From NCBI GenBank assembly GCA_012719555.1, contig JAAYAE010000299.1, positions 1-14,370 of the forward strand: a DNA stretch of 14,370 bases, given 5' to 3'. The notes under the pieces were generated by a model. That model was not told the DNA's origin. It searched no databases and saw nothing but the letters and a program-made list of their open reading frames with translations. Below are positions 1-5,318 of the stretch, in pieces. Numbering within the stretch: the first letter of the stretch is position 1; the number at the start of each line of letters is the position of its first letter. Source of the DNA: Acholeplasmataceae bacterium (GTDB taxonomy: Bacteria; Bacillota; Negativicutes; Acidaminococcales; Acidaminococcaceae). The position numbers were made by a program, and so were the translations under genes.

Positions 1-1203
1 GGTTTAGGTGGAGAAGTTAAAAATATTAAAGATATAGCAGAAGCAGCGGGTATTATTCATCCTGATGATCAAAAAAAAGTAGAAGAATTTTATTCTAAAG
101 TTTCGGTAGGACAACTAGCTATACCCTTAGTGGTTAGGGTAAAACCCAACCGTGAAAAACAATATATTTGGCTGCAATTTAAGTATGGCATTGTGAAAAA
201 TGACGAAAGCGAGCCTATTAGGGCTGTTGGCGTAGTATTAGATGTTTCTAAGCAAAAGGAAATGGAAGCAAAATATAACCGGGAAGTTAGCTATAAGCGG
301 AATGAAATTAAACGGTGCAAGGCATTTTATGAAGTGGATTTAACGACGGATCGGATTGTCTATACTTCATCGGAACCGGTTTGTGCACATTGGAATATTG
401 AGAAAAATAGCTATTCAGAAATTTTATCACAAGTTGTAGAAACAAATGTCCAGGGAGTATTTCAACAGGATTTGTTATATTTTACTAACACTAGGGATCT
501 GATTGAATTATATGAATCAGGGACTTTAGAGGTAAAAAAGGAGTATTTACGTAAAGATAAAGAACATGAGGGTAGCCAATGGTATAGGAGTAGATTTAGT
601 TTTGTCCGTAATCCCACAAATCAACATATTACTATGTTTATTTTAGTAAAAAATATTCATGAAGAAAAACTAGCAGCGGTTAAGATAAAATATGCTGCTG
701 AACATGATGCCTTGACAGGAGCATATAATCGTGGAGCATTACGCAAAGTGGCCAAAGGTAAATTAGAAAAATTAGGTGAAAATAGTAATGCAGCCTTTGT
801 TATTTTTGACTTAGATAAATTCAAAGAGGTAAATGATACCTATGGCCACCAAAAAGGAGATCAGGTTTTGTGCACGCTAGTTCAAACTATACATAAAGTC
901 TTTCGCAGTGATGATCTTGTTTGTCGCCTAGGCGGGGATGAGTTCGCTGTGTTTTTGGAAGGCGTGGGAGATGAAATGTTATTGCTTTCCAAGGCACGAG
1001 AGATTTGCAGAATTATTTCTCATGAGCATTGGCATCTTATGACGGCTCCTGTGACCTGTTCTGTAGGAGCAGCCATTGCACCACAACATGGTAAAACTTT
1101 TGATGAGTTATATCAGCATGCCGATGAGGCGTTATACAAAATAAAAGATAGGGGAAGAAATGGGTATTGTTTGTGTGGAAAGGAACCCATAACGCTAAGT
1201 TAG
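1..1203 (+). CDS. PAS-GGDEF diguanylate cyclase (5' end outside window)
   Basis: Predicted diguanylate cyclase that makes c-di-GMP from two GTP. The frame is open from base 1, so the gene starts before the window; a GTG at 130 is internal to the first sensor domain and is not the start. In the 400 visible codons, residues 1-85 resemble the end of a PAS_3-type fold (IHPDD, then YIWLQF and the closing GVVLDVSKQKEME). Residues about 100-215 look like a second, divergent PAS-like domain. The GGDEF domain spans about 230-390, with HDALTGAYNR, the metal/GTP motif FDLDKFKEVNDTYGH, and an intact GGDEF at 311-315. An RxxD motif (RSDD, 302-305) lies five residues before GGDEF, the known position of the c-di-GMP inhibitory I-site. 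Synthesis is therefore probably active and product-inhibited. No EAL domain is seen. The ligand of the PAS domains is unknown. Confidence 0.93.
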   Translation, partial: GLGGEVKNIKDIAEAAGIIHPDDQKKVEEFYSKVSVGQLAIPLVVRVKPNREKQYIWLQFKYGIVKNDESEPIRAVGVVLDVSKQKEMEAKYNREVSYKRNEIKRCKAFYEVDLTTDRIVYTSSEPVCAHWNIEKNSYSEILSQVVETNVQGVFQQDLLYFTNTRDLIELYESGTLEVKKEYLRKDKEHEGSQWYRSRFSFVRNPTNQHITMFILVKNIHEEKLAAVKIKYAAEHDALTGAYNRGALRKVAKGKLEKLGENSNAAFVIFDLDKFKEVNDTYGHQKGDQVLCTLVQTIHKVFRSDDLVCRLGGDEFAVFLEGVGDEMLLLSKAREICRIISHEHWHLMTAPVTCSVGAAIAPQHGKTFDELYQHADEALYKIKDRGRNGYCLCGKEPITLS

Positions 1204-1256
1204 AGATAGGGTAGAAGAAATAACAAAACATAAAAATGGAATATTCTGACAATTGT

Positions 1257-1285
1257 TTGCAATGGCATCCGGTTGGTAGTATAAT
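1257..1285 (+). promoter_or_regulatory. Sigma-70-type promoter of the intergenic RNA
   Basis: TTGCAA (1257-1262), a 17-nt spacer and a perfect TATAAT (1280-1285) predict transcription from about 1292. It lies after the stop codon of the diguanylate cyclase gene and points toward a minus-strand gene, so it cannot drive either neighbouring protein gene. The same TTGCAA-17-TATAAT layout serves the mrp gene on the other strand. Confidence 0.6.
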
Positions 1286-1331
1286 ACTAGTAGAAGGAAG
1301 TGCAAATTTAAATAGGCGACGAAGGATTTGT

Positions 1332-1385
1332 ATGATTAAAGGTGGGTTTAGTTTTATTGAAGAGTTACTGAGCGGAACAGACTAG
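1332..1385 (+). CDS. Possible 17-aa peptide ORF inside the intergenic RNA
   Basis: ATG at 1332 starts a 17-codon frame (MIKGGFSFIEELLSGTD) ending with TAG at 1383-1385. AAGGA at 1322-1326 sits 5 nt before the ATG, an acceptable Shine-Dalgarno. That sequence is also in the lower stem of the predicted hairpin, paired with CCTTCG (1399-1404), so translation could depend on opening the structure. The peptide matches no family I know. A short chance ORF is a real alternative. Confidence 0.3.
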   Translation: MIKGGFSFIEELLSGTD

Positions 1386-1419
1386 AGTTGGTTTAATCCC
1401 TTCGGCCTATTTTTATACA

Positions 1420-1457
1420 GGGGGCAGGTAGGTAGTGCCTGCCTCCTTGTTTTGTTT
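1420..1457 (+). terminator. Rho-independent terminator of the intergenic RNA
   Basis: GGGGGCAGG (1420-1428) pairs with CCTGCCTCC (1438-1446) around a 9-nt loop, giving a 9-bp GC-rich stem with one G-U pair, followed by a T-rich tract (1447-1457). It ends the transcript begun near 1292 and is distinct from the mrp terminator at 1495-1544. Confidence 0.7.
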
Positions 1458-1494
1458 AACCACTTATACCCATGAGGTTAATGTTTTAAAAGGT

Positions 1495-1544
1495 AAAATT
1501 AAAAGAAGGTTGAGGATTTTATTCCTCTACCTTCTTTTAATTTT
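1495..1544 (-). terminator. Terminator of mrp, hairpin overlapping its stop codon
   Basis: A nearly perfect inverted repeat. The 16-nt arms 1495-1510 and 1529-1544 pair, followed by a T-T mismatch (1511/1528), a further GAGG/CCTC and an 8-nt loop. On the minus strand the stem runs into T-rich sequence. The hairpin begins within the mrp stop codon (1543-1545). It is nearly symmetrical and could also stop read-through from the left. Confidence 0.75.
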
Positions 1545-2379
1545 ATAATAATTTCTCAACAATATTTTCTAATGCGGAATTAGTTTCCACTCCAAGTTTG
1601 CCCATGGGATCACCATTGTCATCACTTTCTACAATCTGGGGATCAATAGGAATTTTCCCTAAGAAAAGAAGATTGTTTTCAGCAGCAAGCTTTTCTCCAC
1701 CACCACTTTTGAAAATATCATGTACAGTATGGCAGTTTGGGCAAACAAAACCGCTCATATTTTCGACGATACCGGCAATGGGAATATTTGCTAGTTTACA
1801 AAAATTCAGAGATTTGCGCACGTCAGCCAAAGCAATTTCTTGTGAGGTCGTGACAACAATGGCTTTAGCGTCTTTAATGGTCTGTACTACGGTTAATGGT
1901 TCATCTCCTGTACCTGGAGGACAGTCCACAATTAAATAGTCTAGTGGCGACCACTGAGTATCGGCTAAAAATTGTTTAATTACACCAATCTTTACCGGAC
2001 CGCGCCAAATTAGAGCAGCATCATTGTCGGCCAGTAACCCTTGTACTGTCATTACTTCTAGATTGTCATTATATTTGTAAGGCAACATTTTATTACCAAC
2101 AACATTGAGAGGAATGCCCGTAAGACCGAGGATTCCTGCAATACTAGGACCGTGGAGATCAACATCTAACAAACCAACTTTGAAGCCCTTGTTGCTTAAA
2201 ATAAGGGCAATATCGGCTGCCACAGTACTTTTACCAACACCACCTTTACCACTCATTACAATTAATTTGTGCTTCACTTGGGCTAAAAAACTTTCAATAT
2301 TTGTCTCTTGCTCTGTAGGTTCAGGTTTACTGCTGCAACTAGAGCAATTGTCATGGGAACAATTATCACAGTCTGACAT
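1543..2379 (-). CDS. mrp: Mrp/NBP35-family P-loop ATPase, Fe-S cluster carrier
   Basis: Predicted cytosolic ATPase of the Mrp/ApbC/NBP35 family, which binds Fe-S clusters and passes them to apoproteins. I start it at the ATG at 2379 (278 aa), preceded by AAAGGAGG 7 nt upstream; a longer in-frame version to 2442 has no ribosome binding site and would run through the promoter. Residues 44-52 are the deviant Walker A GKGGVGKST, followed by LLDVDLHGPS and the Walker B-like DYLIVDCPPGTGDEP. The family's C-terminal cluster motif CPNC is at about 213-216. The N-terminus carries four clustered cysteines (C4, C7, C12, C15; CX2CX4CX2C), reminiscent of the N-terminal cluster site of NBP35 proteins but with different spacing. 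It is transcribed alone, divergently from the exported-protein gene. Confidence 0.93.
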   Translation of the reverse strand: MSDCDNCSHDNCSSCSSKPEPTEQETNIESFLAQVKHKLIVMSGKGGVGKSTVAADIALILSNKGFKVGLLDVDLHGPSIAGILGLTGIPLNVVGNKMLPYKYNDNLEVMTVQGLLADNDAALIWRGPVKIGVIKQFLADTQWSPLDYLIVDCPPGTGDEPLTVVQTIKDAKAIVVTTSQEIALADVRKSLNFCKLANIPIAGIVENMSGFVCPNCHTVHDIFKSGGGEKLAAENNLLFLGKIPIDPQIVESDDNGDPMGKLGVETNSALENIVEKLL

Positions 2380-2413
2380 TAATATTCCTCCTTTAAAACA
2401 TCCACTATAGTTT

Positions 2414-2442
2414 ATTATAGTAGAAACGTCACATTGTTGCAA
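2414..2442 (-). promoter_or_regulatory. Promoter of mrp
   Basis: On the minus strand, TTGCAA (2442-2437), a 17-nt spacer and a perfect TATAAT (2419-2414) lie 35 nt before the mrp start codon. The hexamers and spacing match the promoter at 1257-1285. Confidence 0.65.
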
Positions 2443-2460
2443 ATGTTATGATCTGTGAAA

Positions 2461-2476
2461 AAAACGGTAAAACGGT
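2461..2476 (+). repeat. Tandem 8-bp repeat AAAACGGT x2 in the divergent promoter region
   Basis: AAAACGGT occurs twice head to tail (2461-2468 and 2469-2476), just upstream of the -10 box for the exported-protein gene and between the two divergent promoters. It could be an operator or chance; only two copies are present. Confidence 0.3.
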
Positions 2477-2502
2477 TTTTTGCTTTTATTTTCGTGTATA
2501 AT
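2474..2502 (+). promoter_or_regulatory. Probable promoter of the exported-protein / transporter pair
   Basis: A perfect TATAAT at 2497-2502 lies 28 nt before the chosen start codon of the next gene. No convincing -35 hexamer is present at normal spacing (GGTTTT at 2474-2479 is a poor match), so the promoter may need an activator. The tandem AAAACGGT repeat overlaps this position. Confidence 0.4.
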
Positions 2503-2530
2503 GATAGATATAGGAATAGGAGGTATGAAA

Positions 2531-3166
2531 ATGAAATTAAATAATACTTGTAAAAAAATAGTGCTGATGTTTTCTATAGCAGGAATGTGTTTAGGAACAA
2601 CAATAGCAGCCGCAGAAAATCAACAACATATGTTGGCTGATGGTGAATTGTTTACCACTTCGCGGGTAGTAGAAACAAGTAAAGTATTATACGAAAACAA
2701 ATTAAATGGTTCTTGGGTGTGGCATGGTACTGATGGGTATCCTTTGGGTTTGACTTTTGGCGTTTTTGCTAATGGTAAGCAATTGTCGGAAGCCGCGGTA
2801 AAAGGTACTGTTGCTGGGACTACGAAGGGTGTTCCTACTAAAGCGGAAATGCTACAAGCCGCAAAAAATCGCTATGGTGTTAAGGGCTATGAAAACAAAT
2901 TAGTTATATATGGCACTACAGGCGCTAGTGCAGTTGAAACTGCTATTGCCATTCATAAAATAGAGCTTTTTGGTAGGCTGCTTAATGTAACGGTGGCACT
3001 TACTGATGCTGAGAAAAATAAACCGTTAACCTTGAATTTGATTTATCCTGAAACTATGAAGGCTATCTCTCTAAAAAATTTACCGAAAGTTGGCAATTTG
3101 CGTGTGCGTTTTGTGGATATGAAAGGTAATGCTTTACAAACAGAGGATGTTTTGCTAGAGCGTTAA
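2531..3166 (+). CDS. Secreted protein of unknown function
   Basis: I do not recognise this 211-aa protein. I start it at the ATG at 2531, 7 nt after AGGAGG (2518-2523); an ATG at 2525 is too close to that site, and upstream extensions cover the promoter. The N-terminus is a classical Sec signal peptide: basic residues (KLNNTCKK), a hydrophobic core of about 17 residues, and an Ala-rich cleavage region (IAAAE). AGMC resembles a lipobox, but Met before the Cys makes a lipoprotein unlikely. The mature part is about 180 residues, soluble in appearance, with one cluster of aromatic residues (GSWVWHGTDGYPLG) and a C-terminal region of alternating hydrophobic residues suggesting beta strands. Only 19 nt separate it from the transporter gene, so they are probably cotranscribed. 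A periplasmic or surface role is inferred. Confidence 0.8.
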   Translation: MKLNNTCKKIVLMFSIAGMCLGTTIAAAENQQHMLADGELFTTSRVVETSKVLYENKLNGSWVWHGTDGYPLGLTFGVFANGKQLSEAAVKGTVAGTTKGVPTKAEMLQAAKNRYGVKGYENKLVIYGTTGASAVETAIAIHKIELFGRLLNVTVALTDAEKNKPLTLNLIYPETMKAISLKNLPKVGNLRVRFVDMKGNALQTEDVLLER

Positions 3167-3185
3167 TAGTTAGGGGTTTTGCTTA

Positions 3186-3923
3186 ATGGATTTGCACTTA
3201 TTTGTCGTAACTTCAGTGGCAGTTTTTGCCGCTACTATGTTTCAAACTATAGCAGGGTTCGGGTATGCAATTATAGGAGTTCCGCTTCTTTCCGGTATTT
3301 TAGGAATTAAGGAAACAGTGATTTTCCTTTTAATAGGCAGTATATATATGCGCGTTTATGTAGTATTTAAGGTGCGTAAAGAACTGGAATTTAGCATGGT
3401 CAAAAGGATATTTTTGGGTGCTATGGTGGGAATTATTCCGGGAAGTATGATGTTAAGGTATTTGGATGGTAACTCTTTGCGCATTGTTTTGGGTGTAACT
3501 TTAATTTTAGCGGTTATAGTTTTAAGCTCCAATTATAGTTGGCATACAGTACATGAGAAATTAGAGCAATTTTGTTTTGGGATTATTGGTGGGTTTTTTA
3601 ATGGTTCTACCAGTGTAGGAGGGCCGCCTATCGTGCTTTATATGCTTAATGCTAAACAGCCTAAAGACAAAATGCGAGCAAATTTATTTTTATATTTTCT
3701 TATGACAAATATTTTTACAATGATAGTTTGGCTCTTCCTTGGAAGTGCACATTTTTCTGATGTAGTGGGTTTACCTTTGTGGACACTGCCGGCGGCTTTT
3801 CTTGGTATTTACGCAGGTGAAAAGATTTTTTTTCATATTAATCAGCATTTATTTAATCGTATTGCTATGGCGACGATTTTGCTTAGTGGGTTAAATATGA
3901 TTTATAAAGGCTTGATGCTGTAA
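3186..3923 (+). CDS. TSUP (TauE/SafE, DUF81) family membrane transporter
   Basis: A 245-aa polytopic membrane protein of the sulfite exporter TauE/SafE (TSUP) family, which moves small organic or sulfur-containing anions; the substrate here cannot be told. Hydrophobic segments cover most of the length. The family's internal duplication is visible: the first half carries FQTIAGFGYAIIGVPLL near residues 19-35, and the second carries GGFFNGSTSVGGPPIVLYML near 135-155, the conserved glycine/proline signature of the repeat. Length fits the family (about 240-270 aa). The ATG at 3186 has a modest ribosome binding site (AGGGG, about 9 nt upstream). It follows the exported-protein gene closely. Only T-rich sequence with weak hairpin potential follows the stop codon, so its terminator is unclear. 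Confidence 0.85.
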   Translation: MDLHLFVVTSVAVFAATMFQTIAGFGYAIIGVPLLSGILGIKETVIFLLIGSIYMRVYVVFKVRKELEFSMVKRIFLGAMVGIIPGSMMLRYLDGNSLRIVLGVTLILAVIVLSSNYSWHTVHEKLEQFCFGIIGGFFNGSTSVGGPPIVLYMLNAKQPKDKMRANLFLYFLMTNIFTMIVWLFLGSAHFSDVVGLPLWTLPAAFLGIYAGEKIFFHINQHLFNRIAMATILLSGLNMIYKGLML

Positions 3924-3970
3924 TATTTTTAACAGTATTAATTATGTTTTTTGTAGTTTACTTTTTTCTC

Positions 3971-3999
3971 TTGACAGGTACTGGTTTTGGAGTTAAGAT
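3971..3999 (+). promoter_or_regulatory. Promoter of the aromatic biosynthesis operon
   Basis: A perfect -35 TTGACA (3971-3976), a 17-nt spacer and TAAGAT (3994-3999; 4 of 6 consensus bases) predict a start near 4006. This gives an RNA leader of about 280 nt before the first aroF, containing the leader peptide and attenuator. Confidence 0.65.
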
Positions 4000-4005
4000 T
4001 ACACC

Positions 4006-4028
4006 AATTAGTTTACCTAATTAGTTTA
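4006..4028 (+). repeat. Direct repeat AATTAGTTTA x2 at the operon start site
   Basis: AATTAGTTTA occurs at 4006-4015 and again at 4019-4028, a 13-nt period, at the predicted transcription start and before the leader-peptide ribosome binding site. The spacing of just over one helical turn would suit a repressor binding side by side, but this is inference. Confidence 0.4.
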
Positions 4029-4041
4029 AAAGGCGGTACTT

Positions 4042-4179
4042 ATGATGGATGCACAAAATACAATGAATTGGACAACTGAATTTGCGTTTACTTTTGACCA
4101 AAGCTATTACTTTAGCGTTGGTTATTTTACTTGCGCACAATTTCATAGTTCTAATTCCGTAGCGAGACATCATAAATAG
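4042..4179 (+). CDS. Aromatic-rich leader peptide of the aro operon (45 aa)
   Basis: A short ORF in the operon leader, too small for routine gene calling. It begins ATGATG at 4042, with AAGGCGG 5 nt upstream, and ends at TAG 4177-4179. Ten of 45 residues are aromatic: Trp10, Phe14, 16, 18, 24, 29, 34, and Tyr22, 23, 28. The core FAFTFDQSYYFSVGYF holds eight of them within 16 codons. The DNA around the Tyr-Tyr codons forms a hairpin (CCAAAGCTA 4098-4106 with TAGCGTTGG 4113-4121, one mismatch), a possible pause or region 1:2 stem. A terminator follows 41 nt after the stop codon, then aroF. By analogy with pheL and trpL, slow translation at Phe/Tyr (and perhaps Trp) codons would favour antitermination. 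The sequence layout is seen directly; the regulatory role is inferred. Confidence 0.75.
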   Translation: MMDAQNTMNWTTEFAFTFDQSYYFSVGYFTCAQFHSSNSVARHHK

Positions 4180-4219
4180 AGGCCACTTGTTTGACCTTTA
4201 ACTAAAGAATGGTTATGAT

Positions 4220-4247
4220 ACAGACTCCTTGCGAGTCTGTTTTTTTT
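4220..4247 (+). terminator. Attenuator terminator between leader peptide and first aroF
   Basis: ACAGACTC (4220-4227) and GAGTCTGT (4233-4240) form a perfect 8-bp stem with loop CTTGC, followed by eight T residues (4240-4247). It lies inside the operon leader, downstream of its promoter, so it must be bypassed for aroF expression. A candidate antiterminator is ATCATAA (4169-4175) with TTATGAT (4213-4219), extended by GAG (4164-4166) with CTC (4225-4227). A ribosome at the leader stop codon would cover its left arm. This antiterminator is weak by eye. Confidence 0.8.
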
Positions 4248-4269
4248 ATCCAAAAATTATCCAAAAATT
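4248..4269 (+). repeat. Perfect tandem 11-bp repeat ATCCAAAAATT x2
   Basis: ATCCAAAAATT occurs at 4248-4258 and 4259-4269 with no spacer, directly after the attenuator T-run and just before the aroF ribosome binding site. It may be replication slippage or a recognition site; nothing in the sequence decides between them. Confidence 0.5.
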
Positions 4270-4288
4270 TTAAGGGAGAGTGTTTAGA

Positions 4289-5302
4289 ATGATTATTGTA
4301 ATGAAACCGGGCGCACCAGTAGAAGAGTGTAATAAAATTAAAATGGGGTTGGAAAAACAGGGCTTTTACATTAATGAAAGTAGGGGTGTTAATTTCTGCA
4401 TACTTGGTGTAGTTGGTGATACCAGTATGGTTGACAAACGTCGTATTAGTGCCAATGATTGGGTAGAAAAGATTATGGCTGTACAGGAACCATACAAGCG
4501 TGCCAACCGTCTTTTTCATCCGGAAAATACAATAGTTGATGTATGTGGACAAAAAATTGGTGGTAAGAAATTGGCGATTATTGCAGGACCCTGTTCTATT
4601 GAAACAACAGTACAAATGAATACGGTAGCGTCGGCAGTAAAAGCTGCGGGAGCAAATTTCCTTCGTGGCGGTGCCTTTAAACCCCGTACTTCTCCTTATT
4701 CGTTCCAAGGACTAAAGGAGCAAGGTTTGGATATGTTAGTGGAGGCAGGAGAAAATAATAGGCTTCCCATCGTTACAGAAATTATGTCTATAGACAAGAT
4801 AGAAAAATTTGTTGAGTGCGTTGACGTTATTCAGGTAGGAGCCCGCAATATGCAAAATTTTGAACTTTTGAAAGAGTTGGGAAAAACTAACGTTCCAATT
4901 TTATTAAAACGAGGGTTATCAGCTACTATTGAAGAGTGGCTTATGTCAGCAGAATATATTATGTCCGGTGGTAATGATAATGTTATTTTGTGTGAACGAG
5001 GTATTCGTACTTTTGAAACTTACACGCGTAATACTTTAGATCTCAGTGCTATACCAGCAGTGAAAAGACTCAGTCATTTGCCGGTTATAGTTGATCCAAG
5101 TCATGCTGCAGGCATGTGGTGGATGGTAGAGCCCTTGGCTAAAGCGGCAGTAGCAGTAGGTGCAGATGGTCTTATGATTGAAGTCCACAACGATCCGGAG
5201 AATGCTTGGTGTGATGGTGGACAGAGCTTAAAGCCGGAAAGATTTGCTGATTTAATGCAAGAATTGAAAAAAATTGCAGCTATTGTAGATCGAGAAATTT
5301 AA
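4289..5302 (+). CDS. aroF: DAHP synthase, type I-beta, copy 1
   Basis: First enzyme of the shikimate pathway: condenses phosphoenolpyruvate and erythrose-4-phosphate to DAHP. The ATG at 4289 gives 337 aa, the same length and N-terminus (MIIV-KPGAP) as copy 2; GGGAG lies about 10 nt upstream, and an in-frame GTG at 4280 is less suitable. Residues 1-70 match the ferredoxin-like regulatory domain of the Thermotoga maritima enzyme, which binds Tyr/Phe there. The catalytic barrel follows with IIAGPCSIE, FLRGGAFKPRTSPYSFQG, IQVGARNMQNF, LLKRG, CERGIRTFE, VDPSHAAG and IEVHNDPENAWCDGG. These contain the Cys, His, Glu and Asp metal ligands and the PEP-binding residues. It is the first structural gene of the operon, directly after the attenuator. 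It differs from copy 2 at about 30% of regulatory-domain and 15% of catalytic positions (counted by eye). Confidence 0.96.
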   Translation: MIIVMKPGAPVEECNKIKMGLEKQGFYINESRGVNFCILGVVGDTSMVDKRRISANDWVEKIMAVQEPYKRANRLFHPENTIVDVCGQKIGGKKLAIIAGPCSIETTVQMNTVASAVKAAGANFLRGGAFKPRTSPYSFQGLKEQGLDMLVEAGENNRLPIVTEIMSIDKIEKFVECVDVIQVGARNMQNFELLKELGKTNVPILLKRGLSATIEEWLMSAEYIMSGGNDNVILCERGIRTFETYTRNTLDLSAIPAVKRLSHLPVIVDPSHAAGMWWMVEPLAKAAVAVGADGLMIEVHNDPENAWCDGGQSLKPERFADLMQELKKIAAIVDREI

Positions 5303-5318
5303 AGGAGGAACGCATATT

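Larger units (their letters stand above)
1292..1457 (+). ncRNA. Candidate small RNA or tiny mRNA, family not recognised
   Basis: A stand-alone transcription unit between the diguanylate cyclase gene and the converging mrp gene. From the predicted start the RNA can fold into one long irregular hairpin. AAATAGGC (1310-1317) pairs with GCCTATTT (1405-1412), CGAAGG (1320-1325) with CCTTCG (1399-1404), GATTAAA (1334-1340) with TTTAATC (1392-1398), and TAGTTT (1349-1354) with AGACTA (1379-1384, one G-U pair). The lower stem is followed directly by a U-run, so the RNA may end near 1415; otherwise it ends at the strong terminator at 1420-1457. I see no hallmark of tmRNA, SRP RNA, RNase P, T-box or the riboswitch classes I can recall. 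A 17-codon ORF lies within it. Sequence alone does not show whether it acts as RNA or as message. Confidence 0.5.

Noticed and set aside
1..129. Treating the diguanylate cyclase as starting at GTG 130.
   Set aside because: The same frame is open to base 1 and encodes PAS-like sequence (IHPDDQKKVEEF), so the gene is cut by the window edge.
1292..1457. c-di-GMP or other riboswitch in the gap after the diguanylate cyclase gene.
   Set aside because: No known aptamer core was recognised and the next gene is on the opposite strand, so there is nothing downstream to regulate in cis.
1598..2410. Plus-strand reading frames of about 100 codons opposite mrp.
   Set aside because: They mirror the mrp coding sequence and carry no recognisable motifs or ribosome binding sites.
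2380..2442. Longer N-terminus for Mrp starting at 2442.
   Set aside because: It lacks a ribosome binding site and spans the -10 and -35 boxes of the gene's own promoter; the ATG at 2379 has AAAGGAGG.
2480..2530. Longer N-terminus for the secreted protein starting at TTG 2480.
   Set aside because: It would cross the TATAAT box and place extra residues before a normal signal peptide; AGGAGG supports 2531.
2531..2640. Lipoprotein signal (AGMC) in the secreted protein.
   Set aside because: Met directly before the Cys does not fit the lipobox, and a standard Ala-X-Ala cleavage region follows.
4006..4288. T-box or TRAP control of the aro operon.
   Set aside because: I found no T-box antiterminator consensus and no series of closely spaced GAG/TAG triplets; the aromatic-rich ORF explains the leader better.
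4202..4708. 168-codon minus-strand reading frame opposite the attenuator and first aroF.
   Set aside because: It is the antisense shadow of a well-supported gene, has no family resemblance and crosses a terminator.
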